Program-made: the position numbers and the translations under genes | Assembly (NCBI RefSeq): GCF_002080045.1 | Contig: NZ_MUIN01000012.1 | Coordinates: 209,842-261,555 of the forward strand | Direction of reading: 5' to 3' | From: Pseudomonas sp. Bc-h | GTDB lineage: Bacteria; Pseudomonadota; Gammaproteobacteria; Pseudomonadales; Pseudomonadaceae | Length of the DNA: 51,714 nt | Notes under the pieces: generated by a model | Told to the model about the DNA's origin: nothing | The model's database searches: none | Seen by the model: the letters and a program-made list of their open reading frames with translations, nothing else | In this document: one piece after another, positions 44,862-51,714 of the stretch | Layout: the number at the start of each line of letters is the position of its first letter | Position numbering within the stretch: position 1 is the stretch's first letter

Positions 44862-45596
44862 ATGACCACATTCAGCGTTGCACGCTTCACCTCTGCTCTA
44901 CCCGCCTGGCGCCGCAACGGCCTGCGCCTGATGCTTGGCGCGGCGCTTCTGCAAACCGCCGCCTGTTCGTTTGCCGCCGAAGACGCGGTCAGTATCGCGC
45001 CACCGCAAAAGGATGAGAGGGTCAGTTCCTCGACTACCGAAACGGCCGTGCTGGCGGGCGGTTGTTTCTGGGGGGTTCAAGGGGTGTTCCAGCATGTCCA
45101 GGGGGTGAAGAAAGTCGTGTCCGGTTACGCCGGCGGCAAGGCCGATACTGCGCAATATGAGCGCGTCAGCGAGGGTGATACCGGGCATGCCGAATCGGTG
45201 GAGATCACGTTCGATCCGTCGCAGGTAAGCTACGGCAAGCTGCTGCAGATCTTCTTCTCGGTGGCCCATAACCCCACCGAACTCAACCGCCAGGGCCCCG
45301 ACCACGGCACGCAATACCGCTCGGCGATCTTTGCCGAAAGCCCGGAACAGCAGGCCGTCGCCCAGGCCTATATCGCTCAGCTGGATGCCGCCAAGTCGTT
45401 CAATGCGCCGATCGTCACCAAAATCGAGCAGTACAACGGCTTCTACCCGGCCGAGGATTATCACCAGAACTTCCTCACCACCCATCCGACCTACCCCTAC
45501 ATCGTGATCAACGACCTGCCGAAGGTCGGTCAACTCAAGCAACTGTTCGCCGACCGCTACAGCGAACAGCCGGTGTTGTTGAAGACATCACAGTGA
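44862..45596 (+). CDS. msrA: exported methionine-S-sulfoxide reductase MsrA
   Basis: 244 residues. A signal-like N-terminus (about 1-45, RLMLGAALLQTAACSFA) precedes the MsrA domain: catalytic GGCFWG, HVQGVKKVVSGYAGG, HNPTELNRQGPDHGTQYRSA and the YxxAEDYHQNF end. Start ATG 44862 has AGGAG 8 nt upstream. Repairs the S epimer, complementing MsrB; with DipZ they form a periplasmic repair operon. Confidence 0.92.
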   Translation: MTTFSVARFTSALPAWRRNGLRLMLGAALLQTAACSFAAEDAVSIAPPQKDERVSSSTTETAVLAGGCFWGVQGVFQHVQGVKKVVSGYAGGKADTAQYERVSEGDTGHAESVEITFDPSQVSYGKLLQIFFSVAHNPTELNRQGPDHGTQYRSAIFAESPEQQAVAQAYIAQLDAAKSFNAPIVTKIEQYNGFYPAEDYHQNFLTTHPTYPYIVINDLPKVGQLKQLFADRYSEQPVLLKTSQ

Positions 45597-45601
45597 TCCC
45601 G

Positions 45602-45637
45602 TCCCGTAGCAGCACGGCTTGCCGGACTGCTACGGGA
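45602..45637 (+). terminator. hairpin after msrA
   Basis: 11-bp stem TCCCGTAGCAG/CTGCTACGGGA with a 14-nt loop, directly after the msrA stop; no T-tract, so termination may be Rho-assisted or it may be a repeat remnant (a related GCAGCACGGCTTG core occurs after msrB at about 42884). Confidence 0.5.
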
Positions 45638-45843
45638 TGTCGTGGCGGCCACAGATCTGCACAAACCAAAGTATGACCGCCAAAAACCTACGTATCGGCC
45701 TGTGGTACCAAGGTACAAGTGACGCCCGCCATCGGCAGGGATACCTTTTAATCATTCCTGTCATCCAGGCCCGACCTCTCTGAAAGCTGTGGGACACAGA
45801 CCGTACCGGACAGGCCCGTAACGATTACTGCGAGGAAAGTCAC

Positions 45844-46494
45844 ATGTTTGCCGACATCGATCCAGTATCCGAGCTGCATGCCGAGTTCGCCGCCGACGCC
45901 CACGGCCTGTACACCACTTTGCACGGCCGCGACCGCGAGCTGTTTTTGCAATTGTTGGATGAGCATCTGCGCACCACGCAACAGGTCGGCGGGTTCGCCC
46001 GGGAAGTGCGCTGGCGTTTGCGCAAACTCAACTACCAGGCGATCAAGGAACTGTTCAAAAGCCTCGATCAGTCGACCCAGCAGTTCATGCTGTTCCTGCA
46101 CGCCAGGATTCACGGATTGGGCGGCAGGATCGCTCAGGACCAGCTGCCTGCGTCGCCGTTGGCCGACGCTGAACAAGCCCCGGGTTTTCGCGAATGCTTC
46201 AAAGAAATTCATCAGTTGTCGCAGCAGCTCACCCTGCTCACCGCACGCGCTCAACGCTTCATGGACCGTGCGGTGGATGCCGGCGATTACGCCACCGCCA
46301 ACCTGGTCAGCGAGTTGCTTTACCGCACCAATCAGCTGATCTGCAAGATCAAGATGGACATTCCCTCAGGTGCCTCGTTCACCAGTGAATGCCGCCAGCC
46401 CACACGCCCGCACACCTGGTTTTCAACCATGGAAGTCTGGGCGCAGAGCCCCGGATTGCTGGCCGTCAGCGCCGCCGAAAGTTACCGTTTCTGA
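45844..46494 (+). CDS. uncharacterised all-helical protein
   Basis: 216 residues, predicted almost entirely alpha-helical (SELHAEFAADAHGLYTTLHGR, ELFLQLLDEHLRTTQQ, ANLVSELLYRTNQLICKI), with no signal or membrane helix. His/Glu pairs on the helices recall ferritin/Dps-like bundles, but I see no diagnostic ferroxidase motif, so this is only a guess. GAGGAAAG about 8 nt before the ATG and a strong terminator after it mark a real single gene. The reverse-strand frame over it is a shadow. It lies between the Msr operon and catalase, suggesting a stress role. Confidence 0.75.
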   Translation: MFADIDPVSELHAEFAADAHGLYTTLHGRDRELFLQLLDEHLRTTQQVGGFAREVRWRLRKLNYQAIKELFKSLDQSTQQFMLFLHARIHGLGGRIAQDQLPASPLADAEQAPGFRECFKEIHQLSQQLTLLTARAQRFMDRAVDAGDYATANLVSELLYRTNQLICKIKMDIPSGASFTSECRQPTRPHTWFSTMEVWAQSPGLLAVSAAESYRF

Positions 46495-46822
46495 GTCCGT
46501 TTGCAACACCCTTTCTCTCCTCCTTTAGCGCCCGAACAGGGCGCTTTTTTTGTGTAATACCTCAATGACGAACGTCATGGGCCCGTCATGATTTTCACCT
46601 ATTGAGTAAGGAGGTCTACGCTGATCCAACCCGAACGACGCGTGTAATTCACCGACACCCTCCAATTGCGTGTAGAGGTCCTTGCCATTCGCGGGCAAAA
46701 CGCTCTAAAACGGGCCCTGCGTTCAAGCGAAGCAGACACCGCAACAAGAGAAAAACGCACGACTGTGCAATAAAAAAATCGTTGAACCCATAAGACTGAC
46801 CGTCCCAAACCGGAGCCTGATA
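46495..46822. other. intergenic region before catalase
   Basis: 328 bp. It contains the terminator of the preceding gene and then the presumed katA promoter. The AGGAGG at about 46610 is not followed by a convincing start codon. The small open frames here are basic and repeat-free but have no family features. No OxyR site could be assigned. Confidence 0.4.
46527..46551 (+). terminator. intrinsic terminator
   Basis: Stem AGCGCCC/GGGCGCT with GAACA loop and T7, 33 bp after the helical protein's stop. Confidence 0.93.
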
Positions 46823-48259
46823 ATGAATAAACTCACCACAGTGGCGGGTGCACCCGTCGTCGACAACCAGAACTCGCAATCAGCAGGCCCGCGCGGTCCG
46901 TTGATGCTGCAGGACGTGTGGCTGCTGGAGAAACTGGCCCATTTCGACCGTGAAGTGATCCCGGAGCGCCGCATGCACGCCAAGGGCTCGGGCGCGTTCG
47001 GCACTTTTACCGTGACCCACGACATCAGCCGCTACAGCAAGGCGCAGCTGTTTTCTGAAATCGGCAAGCAGACCGACATCTTCATCCGCTTCTCCACCGT
47101 GGCCGGTGAGCGCGGCGCCGCCGATGCCGAGCGCGACATTCGTGGCTTCGCCATCAAGTTCTACACCGAGCAAGGCAACTGGGATCTGGTGGGTAACAAC
47201 ACGCCGGTATTCTTCCTGCGCGATCCGCTGAAATTCCCGGACCTGAACCACGCCATCAAACGCGACCCGCGCACCAACATGCGCAGCGCCGACAACAACT
47301 GGGACTTCTGGAGCTCGCTGCCTGAAGCGCTGCACCAGGTCACTGTGGTCATGAGCGATCGTGGTCTGCCCAAGTCGTACCGTCACATGCACGGTTTCGG
47401 CAGCCACACGTTCAGCTTCATCAGCCCGCAGAACGAGCGTTTCTGGGTCAAGTTCACCCTGAAAACCGAGCAAGGCATCGAGAACCTCACCGATCAGGAA
47501 GCCGCGGATCTGGTGGCAGGTGATCGCGAAACCCACCAGCGCGACCTGTACGACAGCATCGAAAAGGGTGATTTCCCGCGCTGGAAGATGTTCGTGCAGA
47601 TCATGCCGGAGCAGGACGCCAACACCTACAAGATTCATCCGTTCGACCTGACCAAGGTCTGGCCGCATGGCGACTACCCGCTGATCGAAGTCGGCACCCT
47701 GGAGCTGAACCGCAATCCGGACAACTACTTCCACGACGTGGAGCAGGCCGCGTTCAACCCGGCCAACGTGGTGCCGGGCATCAGTTTCTCGCCAGACAAG
47801 ATGCTTCAAGGCCGTCTGTTCTCCTACGGCGATGCCCAGCGTTATCGTCTGGGGGTCAACCATCACCAGATCCCGGTCAACACCCCGAAATGCCCGGTCA
47901 ACAGCTACCACCGCGACGGCCAGATGCGAGTCAACAGCAACGCTGGCGGCACCATCGGCTATGAGCCGAACAGCAAGGGTGCGTGGATCGAACAGCCGGA
48001 TTTCTCCGAGCCACCTCTGGAACTGCACGGCGCGGCGGCCAACTGGGATTTCCGCAAGGACGATGACGACTACTATTCCCAGCCTCGTGCGCTGTTCCAA
48101 CTGATGACCCCGGCGCAGCAGCAAGTGCTGTTCGACAACACCGCGCGGGCCATCAGCGGTGCGTCGGCAGTGGTCAAGCAGCGTCATATCGATAACTGCA
48201 CCAAGGCCGATCCGGCCTATGGCGCGGGTGTCGCGGCAGCCATCGAACGCATCGGCTAA
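46823..48259 (+). CDS. katA: monofunctional small-subunit catalase (KatA-like)
   Basis: Heme catalase of 478 residues (small-subunit clade length). Catalytic His in RRMHAKGSGAFG near 51, Asn in VGNNTPVFF, proximal heme Tyr in RLFSYGDAQRYRLG near 335-348, and the NADPH-region HPFDLTKVWPH. The start AGAPVVDNQNSQSAGPRGP strongly resembles P. aeruginosa KatA; it has an additional C-terminal stretch. No signal peptide, so cytoplasmic. Single gene with its own terminator. Confidence 0.93.
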   Translation: MNKLTTVAGAPVVDNQNSQSAGPRGPLMLQDVWLLEKLAHFDREVIPERRMHAKGSGAFGTFTVTHDISRYSKAQLFSEIGKQTDIFIRFSTVAGERGAADAERDIRGFAIKFYTEQGNWDLVGNNTPVFFLRDPLKFPDLNHAIKRDPRTNMRSADNNWDFWSSLPEALHQVTVVMSDRGLPKSYRHMHGFGSHTFSFISPQNERFWVKFTLKTEQGIENLTDQEAADLVAGDRETHQRDLYDSIEKGDFPRWKMFVQIMPEQDANTYKIHPFDLTKVWPHGDYPLIEVGTLELNRNPDNYFHDVEQAAFNPANVVPGISFSPDKMLQGRLFSYGDAQRYRLGVNHHQIPVNTPKCPVNSYHRDGQMRVNSNAGGTIGYEPNSKGAWIEQPDFSEPPLELHGAAANWDFRKDDDDYYSQPRALFQLMTPAQQQVLFDNTARAISGASAVVKQRHIDNCTKADPAYGAGVAAAIERIG

Positions 48260-48278
48260 CGACATTCGGCGTTGACAC

Positions 48279-48318
48279 AAGGGGGTGTTCAGGCCACGGT
48301 ACTGACACCCCCTTTTTC
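48279..48318 (+). terminator. terminator after catalase
   Basis: Stem AAGGGGGTGT...ACACCCCC followed by T5C TT, within 60 bp of the katA stop. Confidence 0.85.
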
Positions 48319-48349
48319 TTGCGCCCTTTTTCTTCGAGAGCGACCGGCC

Positions 48350-49303
48350 ATGAACGAACTCCAGCAACTGAACGAAAGCCACGGCCTCTTGCTGGTGTTC
48401 GTCAACGTGTTGCTGGAGCAGATCGGTCTGCCGGTCCCGGCGTATCCGACACTGATCGTCACCGGCGCGCTGGCCATGCAAAGCAAGCCTTTGCTGGGCG
48501 CCGGCGTTCTGGTCGCAATGCTCGCCTGCCTGATCGCCGACGCCCTGTGGTACTGGGCGGGCAAGCGCTATGGCGGCGTGTTGCTCAAATCCATCTGCAA
48601 GATTTCGCTTTCTCAGGACACCTGCATTCGCCAGGGGTTGAACGTTTATGACCGGGTCGGACCGCGCGCCATGTTGCTGTCCAAGTTTCTGCCTGGCGCG
48701 GGGGCGCTGGTCACCACCGTTGCGGGCATGAACGCCACGCCACTTCCCATTTTCATTCGCTATTCGCTGGCGGGCTCGTTCATCTGGGCAGGTTCGGCAC
48801 TGTTGCTGGGCATGCTGTTCACCGATGCCATTCTGCCGCTGCTGGACTGGCTGACCGGCTATCTGCCGCTGGCGATTGGCTGCGTCGTGGCAGCGCTGGC
48901 CTTGTTCATCAGCTGGAAATACTGGAAACGTCGGCGCCTCTTGGCCCGCACCTCACAAGTGCCGCGCATCAGCGTGCCGCAACTGCTGGCCCTGCGCGAC
49001 ACGGTGGATGCCCCCGTGATCATCGACGTGCGGCCCAAGTTTCACACGGCTGTCATCGAAGGCATTCCTGGCGCGGTATCGATCAGCCTCGAAGAACCGC
49101 TGGAGCCTTGGGTCGAAAAACTGGCTGACGTCGACATGGTGTTTTACTGCGCCTGCCCCAACGAGCTGTCGGCGGCATTGCTGGCGCAAAAACTGCGCGC
49201 CCACGGCCTGACCCGAGGCAAGGCGCTGGTCGGCGGGCTGGACGCGTGGCGTAAGGCACAGAACGAACCCTGCGACTCATCGGGCGAAACCGCTACCGCC
49301 TGA
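48350..49303 (+). CDS. DedA-family membrane protein fused to rhodanese domain
   Basis: 317 residues. Residues about 1-190 are DedA/VTT membrane domain (EQIGLPVPAYPTLIVTGAL, KFLPGAGALVTTVAGM, SLAGSFIWAGSALLLG). A basic loop leads to a cytoplasmic rhodanese domain (about 205-310) with RPKFHTAVIEGIPGAVSISLEE and catalytic Cys in MVFYCACPNELSAALLAQKL. DedA proteins move lipid carriers across the membrane; the rhodanese half suggests a sulfur- or redox-linked modulation. Start 48350 is where family similarity begins. Confidence 0.9.
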   Translation: MNELQQLNESHGLLLVFVNVLLEQIGLPVPAYPTLIVTGALAMQSKPLLGAGVLVAMLACLIADALWYWAGKRYGGVLLKSICKISLSQDTCIRQGLNVYDRVGPRAMLLSKFLPGAGALVTTVAGMNATPLPIFIRYSLAGSFIWAGSALLLGMLFTDAILPLLDWLTGYLPLAIGCVVAALALFISWKYWKRRRLLARTSQVPRISVPQLLALRDTVDAPVIIDVRPKFHTAVIEGIPGAVSISLEEPLEPWVEKLADVDMVFYCACPNELSAALLAQKLRAHGLTRGKALVGGLDAWRKAQNEPCDSSGETATA

Positions 49304-49318
49304 CGACGCTCGTTGTCC

Positions 49319-50314
49319 TCAAGCGATATCGATCACGACTTTGCCCTGATTGCCCGCGCTGCTGACCCGCTCATACGCCTGATTGACCTCTGTGAGGGTA
49401 AACCGCTGCGCGTCCAGCAACACCCGCAACTGCCCCGCTTGCGCCATCCGCGTCGCCTGGGCCAGGATTTCGCCGTGGTGTTTGCGGCCCGTGCCGGTCA
49501 ACAGCGGCAACAAGGTGAAGACCCCGGAATAGGTCGCGCCGCGGAACGACAACGGCGCCAACTTGTGCTCGCCCCAACCCAGGCAACTGAGCACGTGGCC
49601 GGTGTAGATTTTCACGGCGGCGAACGAGGCATCCAGCGTGCTGCCGCCAACGGTGTCGTAGACAACGTCAAAACCTTCGCCGTCGGTGTGCTGCGCCATG
49701 TAGTCGTCGACTGTGCTGCTGCGATAGTCGATAGGGGTTGCGCCGAAACTTTCGATGGCCGCTCGACTGTGCGCAGAGCCTGTGGCAAACACCTCGGCAC
49801 CCCGTGCCTTGGCGATCTGCACCGCAACATGCCCGACCCCGCCTGCGCCGCCATGAATCAGGACCTTCTGCCCTGCGCGCACATTGGCGCGGTCCACCAG
49901 CCCTTCCCACGCGGTGATGAAGATCAGCGGCAAGGCGGCAGCCTCTCGCATGCTCAGGTTGTGCGGCTTGCGCGCCAGCAGGTCAGCATCGACCGCAATG
50001 TACTGCGCCAGCGCGCCCTGATTGCCGCCGATGCCACCGGCCATGCCGTACACCTCAGCACCGACCGAGAATGCCGTTACATCCTCCCCGAGCCTTTCCA
50101 CCACGCCCGCCAGGTCCATGCCCAGCACGGCGGGCAAAGTCTGATTGGCATGGCCGCCCTTGCCCGCAGCGATCTTGGTGTCCAGCGGATTGACCGCGCT
50201 GGCCAACACCCGTACCAACACCTGACCCGGGCCTGGCTGCGGGACGGGTAAGTCTTGCAATACGAGAGGCTGTTGATGTTCGACAGCGACAGCAGCGTGC
50301 ATGGTGGTGCTCAT
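49319..50314 (-). CDS. MDR-family NADPH:quinone reductase-like oxidoreductase
   Basis: 331 residues, zinc-free quinone-oxidoreductase branch. GroES-like half (VLVRVLASAVNPLDTKIAAG, VLGMDLAGVVERLGEDV) and Rossmann half with GGAGGVGHVAVQIAK near 150 and FDVVYDTVGGSTLDAS. Cys ligands of catalytic zinc are absent. GGAG precedes ATG 50314. It is divergent from a LysR regulator that probably controls it; stop codons of this gene and the DedA gene converge within about 16 bp. Confidence 0.9.
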   Translation of the reverse strand: MSTTMHAAVAVEHQQPLVLQDLPVPQPGPGQVLVRVLASAVNPLDTKIAAGKGGHANQTLPAVLGMDLAGVVERLGEDVTAFSVGAEVYGMAGGIGGNQGALAQYIAVDADLLARKPHNLSMREAAALPLIFITAWEGLVDRANVRAGQKVLIHGGAGGVGHVAVQIAKARGAEVFATGSAHSRAAIESFGATPIDYRSSTVDDYMAQHTDGEGFDVVYDTVGGSTLDASFAAVKIYTGHVLSCLGWGEHKLAPLSFRGATYSGVFTLLPLLTGTGRKHHGEILAQATRMAQAGQLRVLLDAQRFTLTEVNQAYERVSSAGNQGKVVIDIA

Positions 50315-50438
50315 GGTGTACTCCAGATTCGGGGGCCCGTCGCGGGGCGTTGGAGAGAGTCTGGCCCCATGGCTTGATGCCGATAAGACGACAAATGCCT
50401 ATAGTACTTATTCCTGAACCTACCCAAATGAGCTGACG

Positions 50439-51341
50439 ATGGACACTCTCGAGGCGATGTCTGTTTTTGTGCGCGTGGTCGAACGCGGCAGCTTCTCCGC
50501 CGTGGCCCGCGAGTTGGGTACGACCCAACCCACCATCAGCAAGCAGATCAGCGCCCTGGAGCAACGCCTGGGCGGCCGCCTGATCGCCCGCAGCACCCGA
50601 CAACTGTCGCTGACCGATGAGGGACAACGTTATTACCAGCAATGCCGGGACATCCTCGCGGCCATCGATAACGCCGAGCACAGTTTCCAGACCGGACGCG
50701 AAGCGGTGGCCGGGCCGCTGCGGGTAGCGTCGTCTGTCAGTTTCGGCCGTTTGCAGCTTGCACCACGTTTGCGCGGGTTTCTTCAGGTTCATCCGCAAGT
50801 CAGCGTCGACCTGCAGCTCAGCGACCAGAATGTGGATCTGCTCAGCGAAGGCGTCGATGTCGCCATTCGCATTGGCGAACTCAAAGACAGCAACCTGATC
50901 GCCCGCCAGATCGGCCTGACTCGGCGCCTGACGGTGGCCTCACCCGCCTACCTGGCGCAGCATCCGGGACCGCAGACGCCTGAAGAACTGGCGCAGCACA
51001 ATTGCCTGCTGTTCACCCTGCTGAAGCAGTTCGACACCTGGAGTTTTGATGACGGCCGTTACAGCGTGCAGGTCAGAGGCAACGTGCACAGCAACAACAG
51101 CGAGGCGATTCGGGAAATGGTGCTGAGCGGGCTCGGGATATCGCTGTCGCCTTCATGGCTGTACCGCGAGGACATCGACGCCGGTCAGGTCGTACAGATT
51201 CTGCCCAACTACACGCCCTCGTCCCTGCCGATCTACGCCGTGTTCCCGGCCAACCGCAGGCAGTCGGCACGGGTGCGGGCGTTTGTGGATTTTCTGGCGG
51301 AGGCGTTTGCGCAAGACCCGGACCTTAGGTCGAATAGCTGA
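50439..51341 (+). CDS. LysR-family transcriptional regulator
   Basis: 300 residues, full length. HTH at 1-60 (MDTLEAMSVFVRVVERGSFS, TTQPTISKQISALEQRLGGR) and a PBP2 effector domain (QLSDQNVDLLSEGVDVAIRI, SNNSEAIREMVLSGLGISL) of the CrgA/DsdC-like subgroup. Divergent from the MDR oxidoreductase over a 124-bp gap, the typical LysR arrangement. Confidence 0.92.
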   Translation: MDTLEAMSVFVRVVERGSFSAVARELGTTQPTISKQISALEQRLGGRLIARSTRQLSLTDEGQRYYQQCRDILAAIDNAEHSFQTGREAVAGPLRVASSVSFGRLQLAPRLRGFLQVHPQVSVDLQLSDQNVDLLSEGVDVAIRIGELKDSNLIARQIGLTRRLTVASPAYLAQHPGPQTPEELAQHNCLLFTLLKQFDTWSFDDGRYSVQVRGNVHSNNSEAIREMVLSGLGISLSPSWLYREDIDAGQVVQILPNYTPSSLPIYAVFPANRRQSARVRAFVDFLAEAFAQDPDLRSNS

Positions 51342-51360
51342 ATCATGGCGGTAGATACGG

Positions 51361-51714
51361 CCCCTTCGCGAGCAAGCTCCCTCCCACGATTGGCGGTGAT
51401 CGGATCGACCGCGTAAGCCCGGTAGATCGCAAAAAGCAACGCGGATCGCATTATGTCGGCGACCACCGTCTACCGTGGGAGGGAGCTTGCTCGCGAAAAC
51501 TGACTTCCAGCCGCTGGATAGGCAGCGTCTGTACTTGCCCCTTCGCGAGCAAGCTCCCTCCCACGGTTTTGGCGGTGATCGAACCCAAGGCATAAGCCCG
51601 ACAAATCGCTGAAAGCAGCGCGGATCGCATTATGTCGGCGACCACCGTCTACCGTGGGAGGGAGCTTGCTCGCGAAAACTGACTTCCAGCCGCTGGATAG
51701 GCAGCGTCTGTACT
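51361..51714. repeat. tandem 177-179 bp repeat with REP arms
   Basis: Two copies at 51361-51537 and 51538-51714 (the second reaches the window edge). Each starts with a REP arm CGCGAGCAAGCTCCCTCCCAC and has an inverted arm GTGGGAGGGAGCTTGCTCGCG about 95 bp later. The copies differ mainly in the segment after the first arm, which includes a 2-bp insertion; the distal 100 bp are nearly identical. More copies may follow outside the window. Confidence 0.9.

Noticed and set aside
45748..46254. 168-codon minus-strand frame
   Set aside because: Overlaps the helical-protein gene, which has the better ribosome site and terminator.
46602..46793. 63-codon frame after an AGGAGG before catalase
   Set aside because: Start would be TTG upstream of the AGGAGG; basic, unlike any family; probably noncoding.
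46880..48481. 533-codon minus-strand frame
   Set aside because: Antisense to the catalase, crossing its terminator.
51153..51645. Minus-strand frames over the right-edge repeat
   Set aside because: Translate REP sequences (LAREGAVS-like and WEGACSR-like peptides), not genes.

Overview
The window looks like a chromosomal segment of a fluorescent-group Pseudomonas. GC content is high, the intergenic palindromes are of the Pseudomonas REP type, and most products have close Pseudomonas relatives (MexEF-OprN-like pump, KatA-like catalase, CstA, MsrB/DipZ/MsrA). No rRNA, tRNA, CRISPR, phage or insertion sequence was recognised.

Region 1 (0.5-27 kb) is the centrepiece: a manganese-oxidation locus combined with its own secretion apparatus. 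Reading leftward from 24.0 kb, a sigma54-type promoter drives mnxG, which encodes a 1948-residue multicopper oxidase. After it come a beta-propeller protein, two SCO1/SenC copper chaperones, a cytochrome c/periplasmic-binding-protein fusion and a parvulin-type isomerase. A second leftward operon follows: an orphan receiver protein, a GspE/PilB ATPase, PilM-, PilN-, PilO- and PilP-like platform proteins, a lipoprotein secretin with TPRs, three pseudopilin-like proteins and CsgE, CsgF and CsgG homologues. No CsgA or CsgB fibre subunit is present. A third small operon (25.3-26.9 kb, rightward) supplies a major pseudopilin (GspG) and the platform protein GspF, beside a leftward lytic transglycosylase. 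This matches what I recall of the xcm/csm genes of P. putida GB-1, where xcmT1-xcmS and xcmT2/T3-xcmX-csmEFG mutations block export of the Mn-oxidising factor. Here these genes sit contiguously with mnxG.

A shared near-palindrome, CCCCACTNNCGGGG, occurs four times in the window's three key control regions: twice before the secretion operon, once before mnxG, and once (12/14) between the transglycosylase and gspG. It is the best candidate for a common activator site. The activator itself (MnxR-like), the prepilin peptidase and an Mn-specific sensor are not in the window. A GGEEF diguanylate cyclase lies at the left end.

Region 2 (27.2-35.1 kb) is an SDR oxidoreductase and a MexEF-OprN-like RND pump. 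Upstream is a LysR gene truncated to its DNA-binding domain, probably a mexT remnant, and a divergent TetR regulator with a large palindrome between them.

Region 3 (35.1-39.8 kb) is cstA plus a YbdD-like small protein, with a divergent cache-domain histidine kinase and a LuxR-type regulator.

Region 4 (39.9-51.7 kb) holds oxidative-damage functions. An OmpR-type two-component pair is divergent from an msrB-dipZ-msrA operon for periplasmic methionine sulfoxide repair. Then come an uncharacterised helical protein, a catalase, a DedA-rhodanese fusion, a quinone-reductase-like MDR enzyme with a divergent LysR regulator, and a tandem REP-bearing repeat at the right edge. Much of the window therefore deals with strong oxidants, metals and envelope redox chemistry, which fits an organism that makes Mn(III/IV) oxides outside the cell.
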